NCBI GenBank assembly: GCA_044220875.1
Contig: JBGAQH010000003.1
Span: 1-64,000 of the forward strand
Source of the DNA: JAEUIT01 sp044220875
Lineage (GTDB): Bacteria; Planctomycetota; Phycisphaerae; Phycisphaerales; SM1A02
Length of the DNA: 64,000 bases
Direction of reading: 5' to 3'
In this document: piece after piece, positions 49,756 through 58,312 of the stretch
Position numbering within the stretch: the first letter of the stretch is position 1
Layout of the letters: every line of letters begins with the position of its first letter
Translations under genes and position numbers: made by a program
The notes under the pieces: model-generated
Told to the model about the DNA's origin: nothing
What the model saw: the letters and a program-made list of their open reading frames with translations, nothing else
Databases searched by the model: none

Positions 49756-51885
49756 TCAGGAAAGCCAGCGTTTCCACCACGCCACGATCTCCTCGAGGCG
49801 ATGGGCACGGAGGTCCGCCGGGCCGTTGCGGCTCATCCCGTGGCTCGTCGAGCGCGGATAGCGAACGAAGCGGCAGGGCACGCCCTGCAACACGAGTGCG
49901 GTATGCACCTGCTCGGACTGCTCGATGTTGCAGCGGAGGTCCCCCTCGCTGTGGATGATGAGCGTCGGTGTCTTCACGCCCTTGAAATGGGCGATCGGAC
50001 TCTGTTGCCAGAGCCGCTCGGGCCGGTCGAAGTTCACGCCCGGCCAGTACTCGTCGGGCAGTTGCGGATAGTCGGAGTTGCCGCCGAAGCTCAGCAGGTT
50101 CGCGACGCAGCGATCGGTGATGGCCGCTCGGAACACATCGGTGTGTGCGATCGCCCAGTTGGTCATGTAGCCGCCATAGCTGCCGCCCATGATGCCCATG
50201 CGGGTCGCGTCGATCCTGGGATGGCGCTCCATGAATCGCGTGACCGCCTGGATGTCGGCCCAGTCGCGGTCACCCCACGCGCCGCGGATCGCCGCGCAGT
50301 GGTCGCGGCCATAGCCCTTGCTGCCGCGCGGATTCGAATACACGACGACGTAGCCCTGGGCCGCGAGGAGCTGGAACTCGTGGAAGAAGACGTTGCCGTA
50401 CTGGGTGTGCGGTCCGCCGTGGATTTCGAGAATGGCGGGTCGGCGCTTGCCCTTCAGGGCCTTGGCCACGGATGCGGGCGGCTCCATCACCCAGACGTGG
50501 GTGCGGGCGCCGTCGTCGGCGACGACCCACTGTTCGGTCGGCGTCGAGAGATCGAGCTCGTTGAGGAGCGGGCGGTTGAAGGCGGTGAGGGCCTGCCATT
50601 GCGCGCCCTTTCGCGTGATGCGCAAGACGCCGGCCTCGGGCGGCGTGACCGGATCGGAGCGGGTCGCCGCGAGAAGCGTGCCGTCCTTCGAGCAGTTGCC
50701 GAGGTTGCACTCCGCGCGGTGATCCGTGAGGACGCGTGGCTCGCTGCCGTCCACGGGGAACGCGACGAGCTGACCGTCGCCATGGTGACCGACGCGGGCG
50801 AGGACGCTGGCGCTGTCGGCCGACCAGCGGAGGCTCGTCTCGAACGAGGACTCGGCCGTGTCGGAGAGCGTCGGCGCCAGCAGGCACAGGTCGTGGTTGT
50901 GGCTGAGGCTGCGCGGCTCGGCGAGAGCGTTCGTGCGGGCCCTCGCCTTGGCGGAGCCGTCGGGCACGGTCGAGGTCCAGATCTCGAGGTTCTCCGTCGA
51001 ATAGGTGCCGTCCCGTCCCTTCCGGCCGGCCCATGCCAGCCGTCGGCCGTCGGGTGACCACGCGACGGCGGTCTTCGGACCGATCGGCAATCCCGCGAGC
51101 GGCGTGAGCCGATCCGCGTCGACGTCGTAGAGGAGGATCTCGTCCTTCCAGGGCTTGAGGAGCGCGTCGGGCGCCCGATTGGTCGCGATCGCGAGCCTCG
51201 CGCCGTCCGGCGACCACGCGACGTCGATCGGCCCCATCGTGTCCTCGTCGTAGATGCGCCGATGTCGCCCGTTCGAGGGATTGACGAGGTAGAGGGCGAA
51301 CCGCTCGGCGCCGAACCAGCCGTCGCCGTCGAGGCGATACCAGAGCGTCTCGAGAGCCCGCGGCGGTTCGCTCGCCCCGGTCCGTTCGCGCTCCTTCCTC
51401 GCGGCCTCGGTCCACTCCGGCTCGGTCGGTCGGAAGGCCACCACAAGGGCGTCGCCGCGCGGCGACCAGGAGAGCAGGCGGAGCGTGCCCTCGGGGAAGC
51501 GCGTGATGGTCCGGGCCTCGCCGCCGAGCCGGTCGATCAGGGCGATCTGCGAGGGCCGCTCGGCGTCGCCGCGCACGAAGGCAATCGTGCGGTCGTCGGG
51601 TCCGATGCGCGGCTGGCTGTCGCGCGTTGCGGTGGTGAGCGGGCGCGGCGCTGCGTCGCCGTCGGTCGTGACGGTCCAGAGCGATGTCTCGCTTCGGAAG
51701 CGTTCGCCGATGACCTTGCGGACGAAGACCAGATGCTGGCCGTCGGCCGAGATCCGCGGATCGGCGACGCCGGTCATGCAGAAGAGGTCGCCCGTCACGA
51801 TCGGTCGGCGGTGCCGCTTGGCGGTCGATGCCTTGCGGGTGGGCTTCGGGGAGGGGGCGGCGGGTGCTCGCTTCGTCGTGGGCAT
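49756..51885 (-). CDS. S9 family prolyl oligopeptidase-like serine peptidase
   Basis: 709 residues from ATG at 51885. Residues 1-30 are basic and low-complexity, with no signal peptide, so cytoplasmic. Residues 35-430 form a beta-propeller with WD-like/TolB-like blades (AWSPDGARLAIATN, AWSPDGRRLAWAG). The C-terminal hydrolase has nucleophile Ser in MGGSYGGYMTNWAIAH, Asp in IIHSEGDLRCNIEQSEQ and His in STSHGMSRNGP, all in normal order. Closest in type to acylaminoacyl peptidases/dipeptidyl peptidases that trim small peptides. It diverges from hutF 89 bp away. Confidence 0.9.
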   Translation of the reverse strand: MPTTKRAPAAPSPKPTRKASTAKRHRRPIVTGDLFCMTGVADPRISADGQHLVFVRKVIGERFRSETSLWTVTTDGDAAPRPLTTATRDSQPRIGPDDRTIAFVRGDAERPSQIALIDRLGGEARTITRFPEGTLRLLSWSPRGDALVVAFRPTEPEWTEAARKERERTGASEPPRALETLWYRLDGDGWFGAERFALYLVNPSNGRHRRIYDEDTMGPIDVAWSPDGARLAIATNRAPDALLKPWKDEILLYDVDADRLTPLAGLPIGPKTAVAWSPDGRRLAWAGRKGRDGTYSTENLEIWTSTVPDGSAKARARTNALAEPRSLSHNHDLCLLAPTLSDTAESSFETSLRWSADSASVLARVGHHGDGQLVAFPVDGSEPRVLTDHRAECNLGNCSKDGTLLAATRSDPVTPPEAGVLRITRKGAQWQALTAFNRPLLNELDLSTPTEQWVVADDGARTHVWVMEPPASVAKALKGKRRPAILEIHGGPHTQYGNVFFHEFQLLAAQGYVVVYSNPRGSKGYGRDHCAAIRGAWGDRDWADIQAVTRFMERHPRIDATRMGIMGGSYGGYMTNWAIAHTDVFRAAITDRCVANLLSFGGNSDYPQLPDEYWPGVNFDRPERLWQQSPIAHFKGVKTPTLIIHSEGDLRCNIEQSEQVHTALVLQGVPCRFVRYPRSTSHGMSRNGPADLRAHRLEEIVAWWKRWLS

Positions 51886-51974
51886 GGCTGGGACTCGCGG
51901 CGCGGCACGTCGGTCGTCGTGGGGTGGCGCGAGGCGCGCCGCGCTGATGGGACGCCGATGCTACCATCGCCCGC

Positions 51975-53315
51975 ATGAGCGAAGCCAAGGGCCCAGCGCG
52001 GCCGCAGCAGCTTGTGCATCCCGATTGGGTCTGGATCGGCGGGCGCCTCGAGAAGGGGCGGGTCGTCGGCATCGATGACCGGGGCCGCATCGCATCGATC
52101 GCGCCGGTGAGCGGACCGTCGACGCTTCGGCTGCCGGGCAAGGCGCTGATTCCCGGCTTCGTCAGCGCCCACTCGCACGCCTTCCAGCGCGGACTGCGCG
52201 GCGTGACCGAGCGGTTCGGCAGCGCCGCGGGCGGGTTCTTCTCCTGGCGCGACGCGATGTACGGGCTGGTCGAGCGGCTGACGCCCGACCGCTGCTACGA
52301 ACTCTCGCGCGAGACCTTCTCCGAGATGCTCACCGCCGGCATCACCAGCGTCGGCGAATTCCATTACGTGCGCCATCACATCCCGACCGCCCCGGGCGAG
52401 CCGGAGCGTGAGGAGGACCGCTACGCCTTCGACGCGAGCGTGCTGGCCGCGGCGCGGGACGCGGGCATCCGCATCACGCTCCTCCATACCTGCTACATGC
52501 AGGGAGGCTTCGGCGCGCCGCTGGCCGGCGGGCAGATTCGCTTTCGCACCCGCGACGAGCGCGACTACTGGTCACGCTTCGACCAACTCGCCGGTCTCGC
52601 CCACGGGCCGACGCAACAGATCGGCGCCACCGCCCACAGCGTGCGGGCGGTGCCGATCGAGGTGATCGAGCGGCTGCATGCCGAGAGCGTGCGCCGCGGC
52701 ATCGTCTTCCACATGCACGTCGAGGAGGTGCGCAAGGAGATCGAGGACTGCATGGCGGCGCATGGCAAGCGCCCGATGCAGCTCCTCCTCGACCGGCTCG
52801 CCATCGACCGGCGATTCACCGCGGTGCACTGCACGCACACGGTGCGCGAGGACCTTGAGCGCTTCGCGGCGACCGGCGCGACGGTGTGCCTCTGCCCGCT
52901 CACCGAGGGCAACCTCGGCGACGGCATCTGCGACGTCGCGGCGATCCGCGCCGCCCGCGGCGCGATCGCCTGCGGCAGCGACCTCAACAGCCGACTCGCG
53001 CCGACCGAAGAATTGCGCTGGATCGAATACGTCCAGCGCGTCCGTCACGAGCGGCGCGGCGTGGTCGTCGACGGCGCGGGCGATTGCGGCGGGGCGCTCC
53101 TTTCGATCGGCACCGCGGAGAGCGCCCGCTCGATCGGCGTCGAGGCGGGGGAGATCGCCGTCGGGCAGCTCGCCGACTTCGCCCTCGTCGACCTGCAGCA
53201 TTCGACGATGATGAACTGGACGCCCGAGGATTTCGCCTCGCACCTGATCTTCGGCGCCGGCACCAGCGCCGTCTGCGGCGTCTGCGTGGGCGGAAAGTGG
53301 CGGATTCGGCGATGA
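51975..53315 (+). CDS. hutF: Formimidoylglutamate deiminase
   Basis: 446 residues from ATG at 51975. Amidohydrolase superfamily with metal ligands in ALIPGFVSAHSHAFQRGLRG, IVFHMHVEEVRKE, AVHCTHT and CGSDLNSRL. The HutF-specific CPLTEGNLGDGIC and GEFHYVRHH stretches distinguish it from other deaminases. It hydrolyses N-formimino-L-glutamate to N-formylglutamate in the five-step histidine degradation route. hutG, hutH, hutU and hutI are not in the window. Its stop overlaps the start of a ROK sugar kinase gene (ATGA), a functionally unexpected partner. Confidence 0.9.
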   Translation: MSEAKGPARPQQLVHPDWVWIGGRLEKGRVVGIDDRGRIASIAPVSGPSTLRLPGKALIPGFVSAHSHAFQRGLRGVTERFGSAAGGFFSWRDAMYGLVERLTPDRCYELSRETFSEMLTAGITSVGEFHYVRHHIPTAPGEPEREEDRYAFDASVLAAARDAGIRITLLHTCYMQGGFGAPLAGGQIRFRTRDERDYWSRFDQLAGLAHGPTQQIGATAHSVRAVPIEVIERLHAESVRRGIVFHMHVEEVRKEIEDCMAAHGKRPMQLLLDRLAIDRRFTAVHCTHTVREDLERFAATGATVCLCPLTEGNLGDGICDVAAIRAARGAIACGSDLNSRLAPTEELRWIEYVQRVRHERRGVVVDGAGDCGGALLSIGTAESARSIGVEAGEIAVGQLADFALVDLQHSTMMNWTPEDFASHLIFGAGTSAVCGVCVGGKWRIRR

Positions 53316-54262
53316 GCGAGCCCGGTCGGGGCGAGTCCAATGCAAGCGAGTCGCGACCGCGGATCGGCATCGATCTCGGCGGGACGAAGATCGAGATCGT
53401 CGCGATCGATCACGCGGGCGAAGCGATTCATCGCGAGCGCGTGCCGACGCCGCAGGGTTCCTACGAGGGAACGGTCGAGGCGATCGCCGGTCTCGTCGCC
53501 CGCTGCGAGGCGGCGTTCGGTCCGGCCTCGTCGATCGGCATCGGGACCCCAGGTTCGACATCGCCGGCATCGGGGCTGCACCGCAACTCCAACTCCATCT
53601 GCCTCAACGGCCGGCCGCTCCACGCCGATCTCGAACGACGGCTCGCGCGGAGGATCGCGTTCACCAACGACGCGAACTGCTTCGCGCTGAGCGAGGCAAC
53701 ACTCGGCGCCGCCCGCGGCGCCAACGTGGTCTTCGGCGTGATCCTCGGCACCGGTGTCGGCGGCGGCGTGGTCGTGAATGGCGCGGCGATCGGCGGACGC
53801 AACGGGATCGGCGGCGAGTGGGGCCATTCGCCGCAGCCCTGGCGACCGGGCCGCGGGGCAGCGCCCGACCTTCACGCCCGTCCCTGCTACTGCGGACAGT
53901 CGGGCTGCCGCGAGCAGTTTCTCGCCGGACCGGCGATCGAAATCGAACATGCGACCCTGACGGGCGAGCGCCTCGCGCTAGCCGAGATCGCCCGCCGCGC
54001 CGAATCGGGCGAGGCGCCGGCACGGGCCTCGATCGAACGCTTCATCACGCGGCTCGCGCTCTCGCTCGCCGAGGTCGTCAACCTGCTCGACCCCGACTGC
54101 ATCGTCCTCGGCGGCGGCGTGAGCAACATCGCAGCGATCTACCGCGAGGTGCCGCCACTCGTCGCGTCACTCGTCTTCAGCGACACCTTCACGACGCCCA
54201 TCGTCCCCGCGGCGCTCGGCGACTCAAGCGGCGTCTTCGGGGCGGCGCTGCTGTGCGGGTAG
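53312..54262 (+). CDS. ROK family sugar kinase
   Basis: 316 residues, ATG overlapping the hutF stop. Phosphate loop GIDLGGTKIEIVAID, adenosine motif GTGVGGGVVVNG, catalytic Asp in FTNDANCFALSEA and the zinc cluster PCYCGQSGCREQFLAGP (CxCGxxGCxE). No helix-turn-helix, so an enzyme rather than a regulator. The HSPQPW after the glycine-rich loop and the N-x-x-S-x loop recall fructokinase/N-acetylglucosamine kinase (NagK, Mak) subfamilies. Exact sugar undecided. Its stop coincides with the first base pair of the 49-bp inverted repeat. Confidence 0.88.
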   Translation: MSEPGRGESNASESRPRIGIDLGGTKIEIVAIDHAGEAIHRERVPTPQGSYEGTVEAIAGLVARCEAAFGPASSIGIGTPGSTSPASGLHRNSNSICLNGRPLHADLERRLARRIAFTNDANCFALSEATLGAARGANVVFGVILGTGVGGGVVVNGAAIGGRNGIGGEWGHSPQPWRPGRGAAPDLHARPCYCGQSGCREQFLAGPAIEIEHATLTGERLALAEIARRAESGEAPARASIERFITRLALSLAEVVNLLDPDCIVLGGGVSNIAAIYREVPPLVASLVFSDTFTTPIVPAALGDSSGVFGAALLCG

Positions 54263-54519
54263 GAGAGGGAACACAGAGGCACAGAGGACACAGAGGGCCA
54301 CAGAGGAGAGGTAAGGGGGGAATGGGTGATACCGCAGCATTCGAGTTGCAGGAATCGCGCCGGCATCCGTCAGGGATTCGCTCTGGACCCGCCTCGCCAA
54401 AACCCTCGCGGATCGATCCCCACACGATCGTTCACACACCCCGCGCCCCTCCGACTCTCCATTTTCATCGCTCTCCTCTGTGGCCCTCTGTGTCCTCTGT
54501 GCCTCTGTGTTCCCTCTCC
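54262..54519. repeat. Perfect 49-bp inverted repeat, ACAGAG family, with 160-bp spacer
   Basis: Left arm 54262-54310 (starts GGAGAGGGAACACAGAGG) and right arm 54471-54519 are exact reverse complements by my base-by-base comparison. The arms consist of CACAGAGG-type units. The 160-bp spacer has no gene. The element fills the gap between two convergent genes, with arms abutting their stop codons. It resembles a MITE-like or terminator-like mobile repeat; related, smaller or decayed copies are at 40689-40730 and 29330-29356. Confidence 0.85.
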
Positions 54520-54522
54520 CCC

Positions 54523-55782
54523 TCAAAACCGATCCGCGCGGAGCATCGACGCGTCGAAGCAGGTCTTCTCGCCGAAGAGGAGTTCGACCGCCGCCTTGCC
54601 CGTCACCGGGCCGAGGGTCATGCCCATCATGGCGTGGCCGCCGGCGATGAGGACGCCCGGGGCGCGTGAGGCGAAGCCGAGGACCGGCATGCCGTCGCCG
54701 GTGCAGGGGCGGTAGCCGGCCCATTCCGCGACGACCGTCGCGCGATCGAGTCCGACGAGATATCGCTCGGCGCCGGCGGGCAGCTTCGCGAGCCGGTCGC
54801 GCCGCCAGGGCTGGTCGAGGCGGTCGATCTCGAGCGTGCCGGCGAGGCGGAGTTCCTTCCGCATCGGCGTCGCCGCGACGAAGGTCTCGTGGAGGACGAC
54901 GCCGGTCGAGGGCATCGTCGGCAGGCCGCGCAGCTGAAGGTGATAGCCGCGGGCGCCCATCAGGGGAATGCGGACGCCGAGCGCTTTGCTCAACCCGTCG
55001 GTCCAGACGCCCGCGGCGAGGACGACCGCGTCGCCCTCGACGACCGAGCCGTCGGCCAGGCGCACGCCGCCGACCCTGCCCGACGCCGCTCGCTCGAAGC
55101 CGACGACGTTGGCGTCGGTCCGCACCGTCGCGCCGCGGGTGCGGCAGGCCCGGGCAAGACCGACGAGGAAGTCGCCCGGATGGGCGTGGGCCGAATCGGT
55201 GTAGTGAATCGCGCCGGCGACCTCGGGGCGGAAGATCGGATCGCGGGCCCGCAGCTCGTTGCCGGTGATGCGCCGATAGGAATAGCCGTACTGCACGAGC
55301 GACTGGGCCTCGCGCTCGGCGATGTCCATGTTCTCCGGCTTCATCACGACGTCGAGCCAGCCGTCGCGGGCATAGTCGCAGTCGATCGACTCGTCGCGGA
55401 TCATCTCCTCGTAGATCGCAAGGGTCTTGAAGCCCATGTCGCAGAGAAGCGCCATGCAGCGGTCGAGATAGCGCTGGTTGCAGTGGCGGTGGAAGGACCA
55501 GAGCCAGGAGAGCAGCGCCCAATCGGGCCGCGGCTTGATGTAGAGGGGGCTCGTCGCGTCGAACATCCACTTGAGCCCGCGCCACGACGCGCCGGGGCGC
55601 GTCAGCGGATAGTGGCCGATCGAGAGCAGGCCGGCGTTGCCGCAACTGGCGCTCTGGCCGATCTCCTCGCGGTCAAGCACCGTGACGCGCACGCCGCGGC
55701 GAAGCAGGAACCAGGCGGTCGAAAGTCCGATGATGCCCGCGCCGACGATGACGACGTGGCGGGGCGGTGTGGTGGGCTGCAT
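54523..55782 (-). CDS. D-amino acid dehydrogenase-like FAD oxidoreductase
   Basis: 419 residues from ATG at 55782. FAD-binding VVIVGAGIIGLSTAWFLLRRG at the N-terminus and the DadA pattern SASCGNAGLLSIGHYPLTRPG, ASWRGLKWMFDATSPLYIKP, TGNELRARDPIFRPEVAGAIHYTDSAHAHPGDFL and WAGYRPCTGDGMPVLGFAS, GHAMMGMTLGPVTGK. These enzymes oxidise D-amino acids (D-alanine, D-hydroxyproline) to keto acids at the membrane, passing electrons to the quinone pool. In planctomycetes it could also serve glycine/hydroxyproline catabolism. Diverges from the oxidoreductase gene, 125 bp apart. Confidence 0.85.
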   Translation of the reverse strand: MQPTTPPRHVVIVGAGIIGLSTAWFLLRRGVRVTVLDREEIGQSASCGNAGLLSIGHYPLTRPGASWRGLKWMFDATSPLYIKPRPDWALLSWLWSFHRHCNQRYLDRCMALLCDMGFKTLAIYEEMIRDESIDCDYARDGWLDVVMKPENMDIAEREAQSLVQYGYSYRRITGNELRARDPIFRPEVAGAIHYTDSAHAHPGDFLVGLARACRTRGATVRTDANVVGFERAASGRVGGVRLADGSVVEGDAVVLAAGVWTDGLSKALGVRIPLMGARGYHLQLRGLPTMPSTGVVLHETFVAATPMRKELRLAGTLEIDRLDQPWRRDRLAKLPAGAERYLVGLDRATVVAEWAGYRPCTGDGMPVLGFASRAPGVLIAGGHAMMGMTLGPVTGKAAVELLFGEKTCFDASMLRADRF

Positions 55783-55907
55783 GCGGTCGATCCGGCGAAA
55801 GCGGGCGCCAGGGGCGCGGGGCAGGCACGTACCCGAGGCCATGGGCCGCGGCGCGACGATGCCGAGCGGCGATTGTAGAGCCTCGCCGCCTCCCGTATGG
55901 TGCTCGC

Positions 55908-56993
55908 ATGAGCGGTCAATCACGCCTGCGGTTGGGGATCATCGGCGCGGGCGCCATCGGCAACGTGCATGCGGACGCCGCGGTCCGCGCCGGCGCGTCG
56001 GTCGTCGGCGCCTGGGACCTCACCCCTGAGCGGGCGACGGCGCTCACCGCGCGGGTCGGCGGTCGGGCCGCCGCGAGCATCGACGAACTCCTGGCGATGC
56101 CGGAGCTTGAGGCCGTGGCGATCGCCGTCCCGAACGCCTCGCATGCGGCCTGCGCGATTCGCGCCCTCGAGCGCGGCAAGCACGTCCTGCTCGAGAAGCC
56201 GATGGCGATGAGCGTCGCGGAGTGCGACGCGATCCTCGCCGCGGCGCGGAAGGCCGGCACGACGCTCCAGCTTGGCTTCGTCTGCCGCGGCACGCCGGCC
56301 TCGGCCGCCGCGAAGCAACTCGTCGACGCCGGGCGGCTCGGGCACATCTATCACGCCAAGTGCAGCATCTATCGGCGCCGCGGCATTCCCGGCCTCGGCG
56401 GCTGGTTCACGACCAAGGCGACGTCGGGCGGCGGTCCGCTGATCGACCTCGGCGTGCATGTCCTTGATCTGGTCCGTTACCTCACCGGCAAGCCGAAGTC
56501 GCTCCGCGCCAGCGGCGCCTGCTACGGGACGTTCGGGCGCCCGATCGCCGAATATCGATATGTCGAGATGTGGGCCGGCCCGCCGAAGCCCGACGGCACC
56601 TTTGACGTCGAGGATCACGCCACCGCCCTCATCCGCTGCGAAGGCGGGCTCACCATCGAGATGAACGTGACCTGGGCGATGAACCAGCCCGACGGCGCGA
56701 TGAAGGACGGGATCTTCCTCTTCGGCGACCGCGGCGGCGTCTCGTTCCAGATCTTCGGGAACGAGCTCACGCTCGCGACCGAGCAGGATGGACGCATCGT
56801 CGACGTCAAGCCGCTGCTCGAACCGGGCGACGCGCTGGTCAGGGCCTGGGACGCGCAGTACGCCCAGTTCCTCCAGGCGATCACCCGCGGCGTGCGGCCG
56901 CACGCCACCGGCGAGGACGGTCGGGCGATCCAGGCCCTGGTCGAGGCGATCGAGCGCTCAAGCGCCGAGGGCCGCGAAGTCGACGTGGGCTGA
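55908..56993 (+). CDS. Gfo/Idh/MocA family oxidoreductase
   Basis: 361 residues from ATG at 55908. NAD(P)-binding Rossmann start LRLGIIGAGAIGNVHADAA, then the family hallmark LLEKPMAMSVAECDAIL (the EKP motif, catalytic Lys) near residue 95. The C-terminal alpha/beta domain carries GGGPLIDLGVHVLDLVRYL with the usual Asp/His acid-base pair. These enzymes oxidise or reduce sugars, inositols and their derivatives; planctomycetes encode very many, and the substrate here cannot be told. Not part of an evident operon; a strong bidirectional hairpin follows. Confidence 0.88.
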   Translation: MSGQSRLRLGIIGAGAIGNVHADAAVRAGASVVGAWDLTPERATALTARVGGRAAASIDELLAMPELEAVAIAVPNASHAACAIRALERGKHVLLEKPMAMSVAECDAILAAARKAGTTLQLGFVCRGTPASAAAKQLVDAGRLGHIYHAKCSIYRRRGIPGLGGWFTTKATSGGGPLIDLGVHVLDLVRYLTGKPKSLRASGACYGTFGRPIAEYRYVEMWAGPPKPDGTFDVEDHATALIRCEGGLTIEMNVTWAMNQPDGAMKDGIFLFGDRGGVSFQIFGNELTLATEQDGRIVDVKPLLEPGDALVRAWDAQYAQFLQAITRGVRPHATGEDGRAIQALVEAIERSSAEGREVDVG

Positions 56994-57030
56994 GCGGCGC
57001 CCCGCCATCGACGGACGTCACGGCATGAAC

Positions 57031-57062
57031 GACGGCGGGCCGGCATCTGCCGGCCCGCCGTC
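57031..57062. terminator. Bidirectional hairpin between convergent genes
   Basis: Perfect 14-bp stem GACGGCGGGCCGGC/GCCGGCCCGCCGTC with loop ATCT. No T run, but long and GC-rich; it lies between the convergent oxidoreductase and thioredoxin-like genes. Confidence 0.65.
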
Positions 57063-57095
57063 TGCGTCATGCATGGATGCGATCGCGCGTCGCGA

Positions 57096-58187
57096 TCACT
57101 TCTTCGACTCGTAGTCCTTCAGCGTCTTCTCGAGCTGTTCCTTCATCGGGCCGCCCATGTCGACGGCCTTCTTCTGGGTCTCGATCGCCTTGGCCTTGTT
57201 GCCGCCGGCCCAGTAGCACGCGGCGAGCGTGTCGAGGATCGCGCCGTCCTTGCCGCCGCTTGCGGCGACGGCCTTCTCGGCGGCCTCGGTGGCGAGCTTC
57301 ACGTCGCGATCCTTGATCGGCATCTGCGGATCGATGATCGTCCACGCGATCTGGTTGAGCATCATCGCGTTGTGCTCGTTGTTGGCCAGCAGCGTCTTCG
57401 CGATGGCGTAGCCGTCGGCCGGGCGATTGGCCGAGGTGAGGCAAATCTGCATCTTCTGGGCGAGGATCATCTCGTTGTTCGGGGCCTTCGCGAGGAGGCC
57501 GTCGAGAATCGAGATCACCTCATCCCACTTGCCGGCGGCCTGGGCCTCGCGGAGCTTCGCGCTGGCGGTGCGCATCTCGGTCTCGAGGGCGCGGTCCTGT
57601 TCGAACTTGGCCTTCGCCTTCGCCGCGTCCCACTTGTCGTGCACGATCTGGTCCATCACGCCGTCAAGTTCCATCGGGTGACCGATCCACTCGACGGTGC
57701 CCTTGCGACCGACGACGAACGCGGTCGGGATGCCGCCCTGGCCGGCCGCGGTCATGTAGGAGGTGTAGACGCTCCGGTCGGGATCGGTCGCGACGGTGTA
57801 GCGCATCTTCTCGTTCCACTCGGGCTTGTCGAGGAAGCCCTTCACCGTCTCGAGCTTCTCGTCGGAGACGCCGAGGAAGCGAACGCCGTAGTCCTTGTAG
57901 CGCTCCTGGAGCTCGCTGATGTGCGGCATGCTCTGCTTGCAGGGCCCGCACCAGGTGGCCCAGAATTCGACCACGGTGATCTTGCCCGAGGGGAATTCCT
58001 TGATCGGCTCGCCCTTGAGGAAGTGGGCGATGTCGATGGTCGGCGCGGGATCGCCGATCGAAAGGGGCTTGACTTCTGCCGAGGGGGCCGCGGGAGTGGC
58101 CGTCGGTGCGTTCTTGCCGGTCTGGGCGAGGAGATTGCCTGAGGCGAAAAGGGAAGCGACGAGGGCGAACGGAAGCGTGAATCGCAT
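57096..58187 (-). CDS. TlpA-like periplasmic thioredoxin with helical C-terminal repeats
   Basis: 363 residues from ATG at 58187, signal peptide 1-22 ending LLAQ. Residues 50-195 are a TlpA/ResA-type thioredoxin domain with FWATWCGPCKQSMPHI (active CxxC) and the cis-Pro loop GGIPTAFVVG. From 200 on, the protein is helical with TPR-like spacing (REAQAAGKWDEVISILDGLL, LANNEHNAMMLNQIAWTI, AAEKAVAASGGKDGAILDTLA, YWAGGNKAKAIETQKKAVD). Fusion of a thiol-disulfide oxidoreductase with TPRs suggests binding of specific export partners, for example in cytochrome maturation or oxidative stress. A monocistronic gene. Confidence 0.88.
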   Translation of the reverse strand: MRFTLPFALVASLFASGNLLAQTGKNAPTATPAAPSAEVKPLSIGDPAPTIDIAHFLKGEPIKEFPSGKITVVEFWATWCGPCKQSMPHISELQERYKDYGVRFLGVSDEKLETVKGFLDKPEWNEKMRYTVATDPDRSVYTSYMTAAGQGGIPTAFVVGRKGTVEWIGHPMELDGVMDQIVHDKWDAAKAKAKFEQDRALETEMRTASAKLREAQAAGKWDEVISILDGLLAKAPNNEMILAQKMQICLTSANRPADGYAIAKTLLANNEHNAMMLNQIAWTIIDPQMPIKDRDVKLATEAAEKAVAASGGKDGAILDTLAACYWAGGNKAKAIETQKKAVDMGGPMKEQLEKTLKDYESKK

Positions 58188-58312
58188 GGAGTAGCTCGCA
58201 GGTTGGTGCCAGCGTCGCGCCGCGACCGTCGGGCGGGCGGAGGCTCCGGACTCGGGGGTGCGCAGGAGCATACCGATCGCCGTCGTCGGCGTTGACCGAG
58301 TATCCTCATCGA

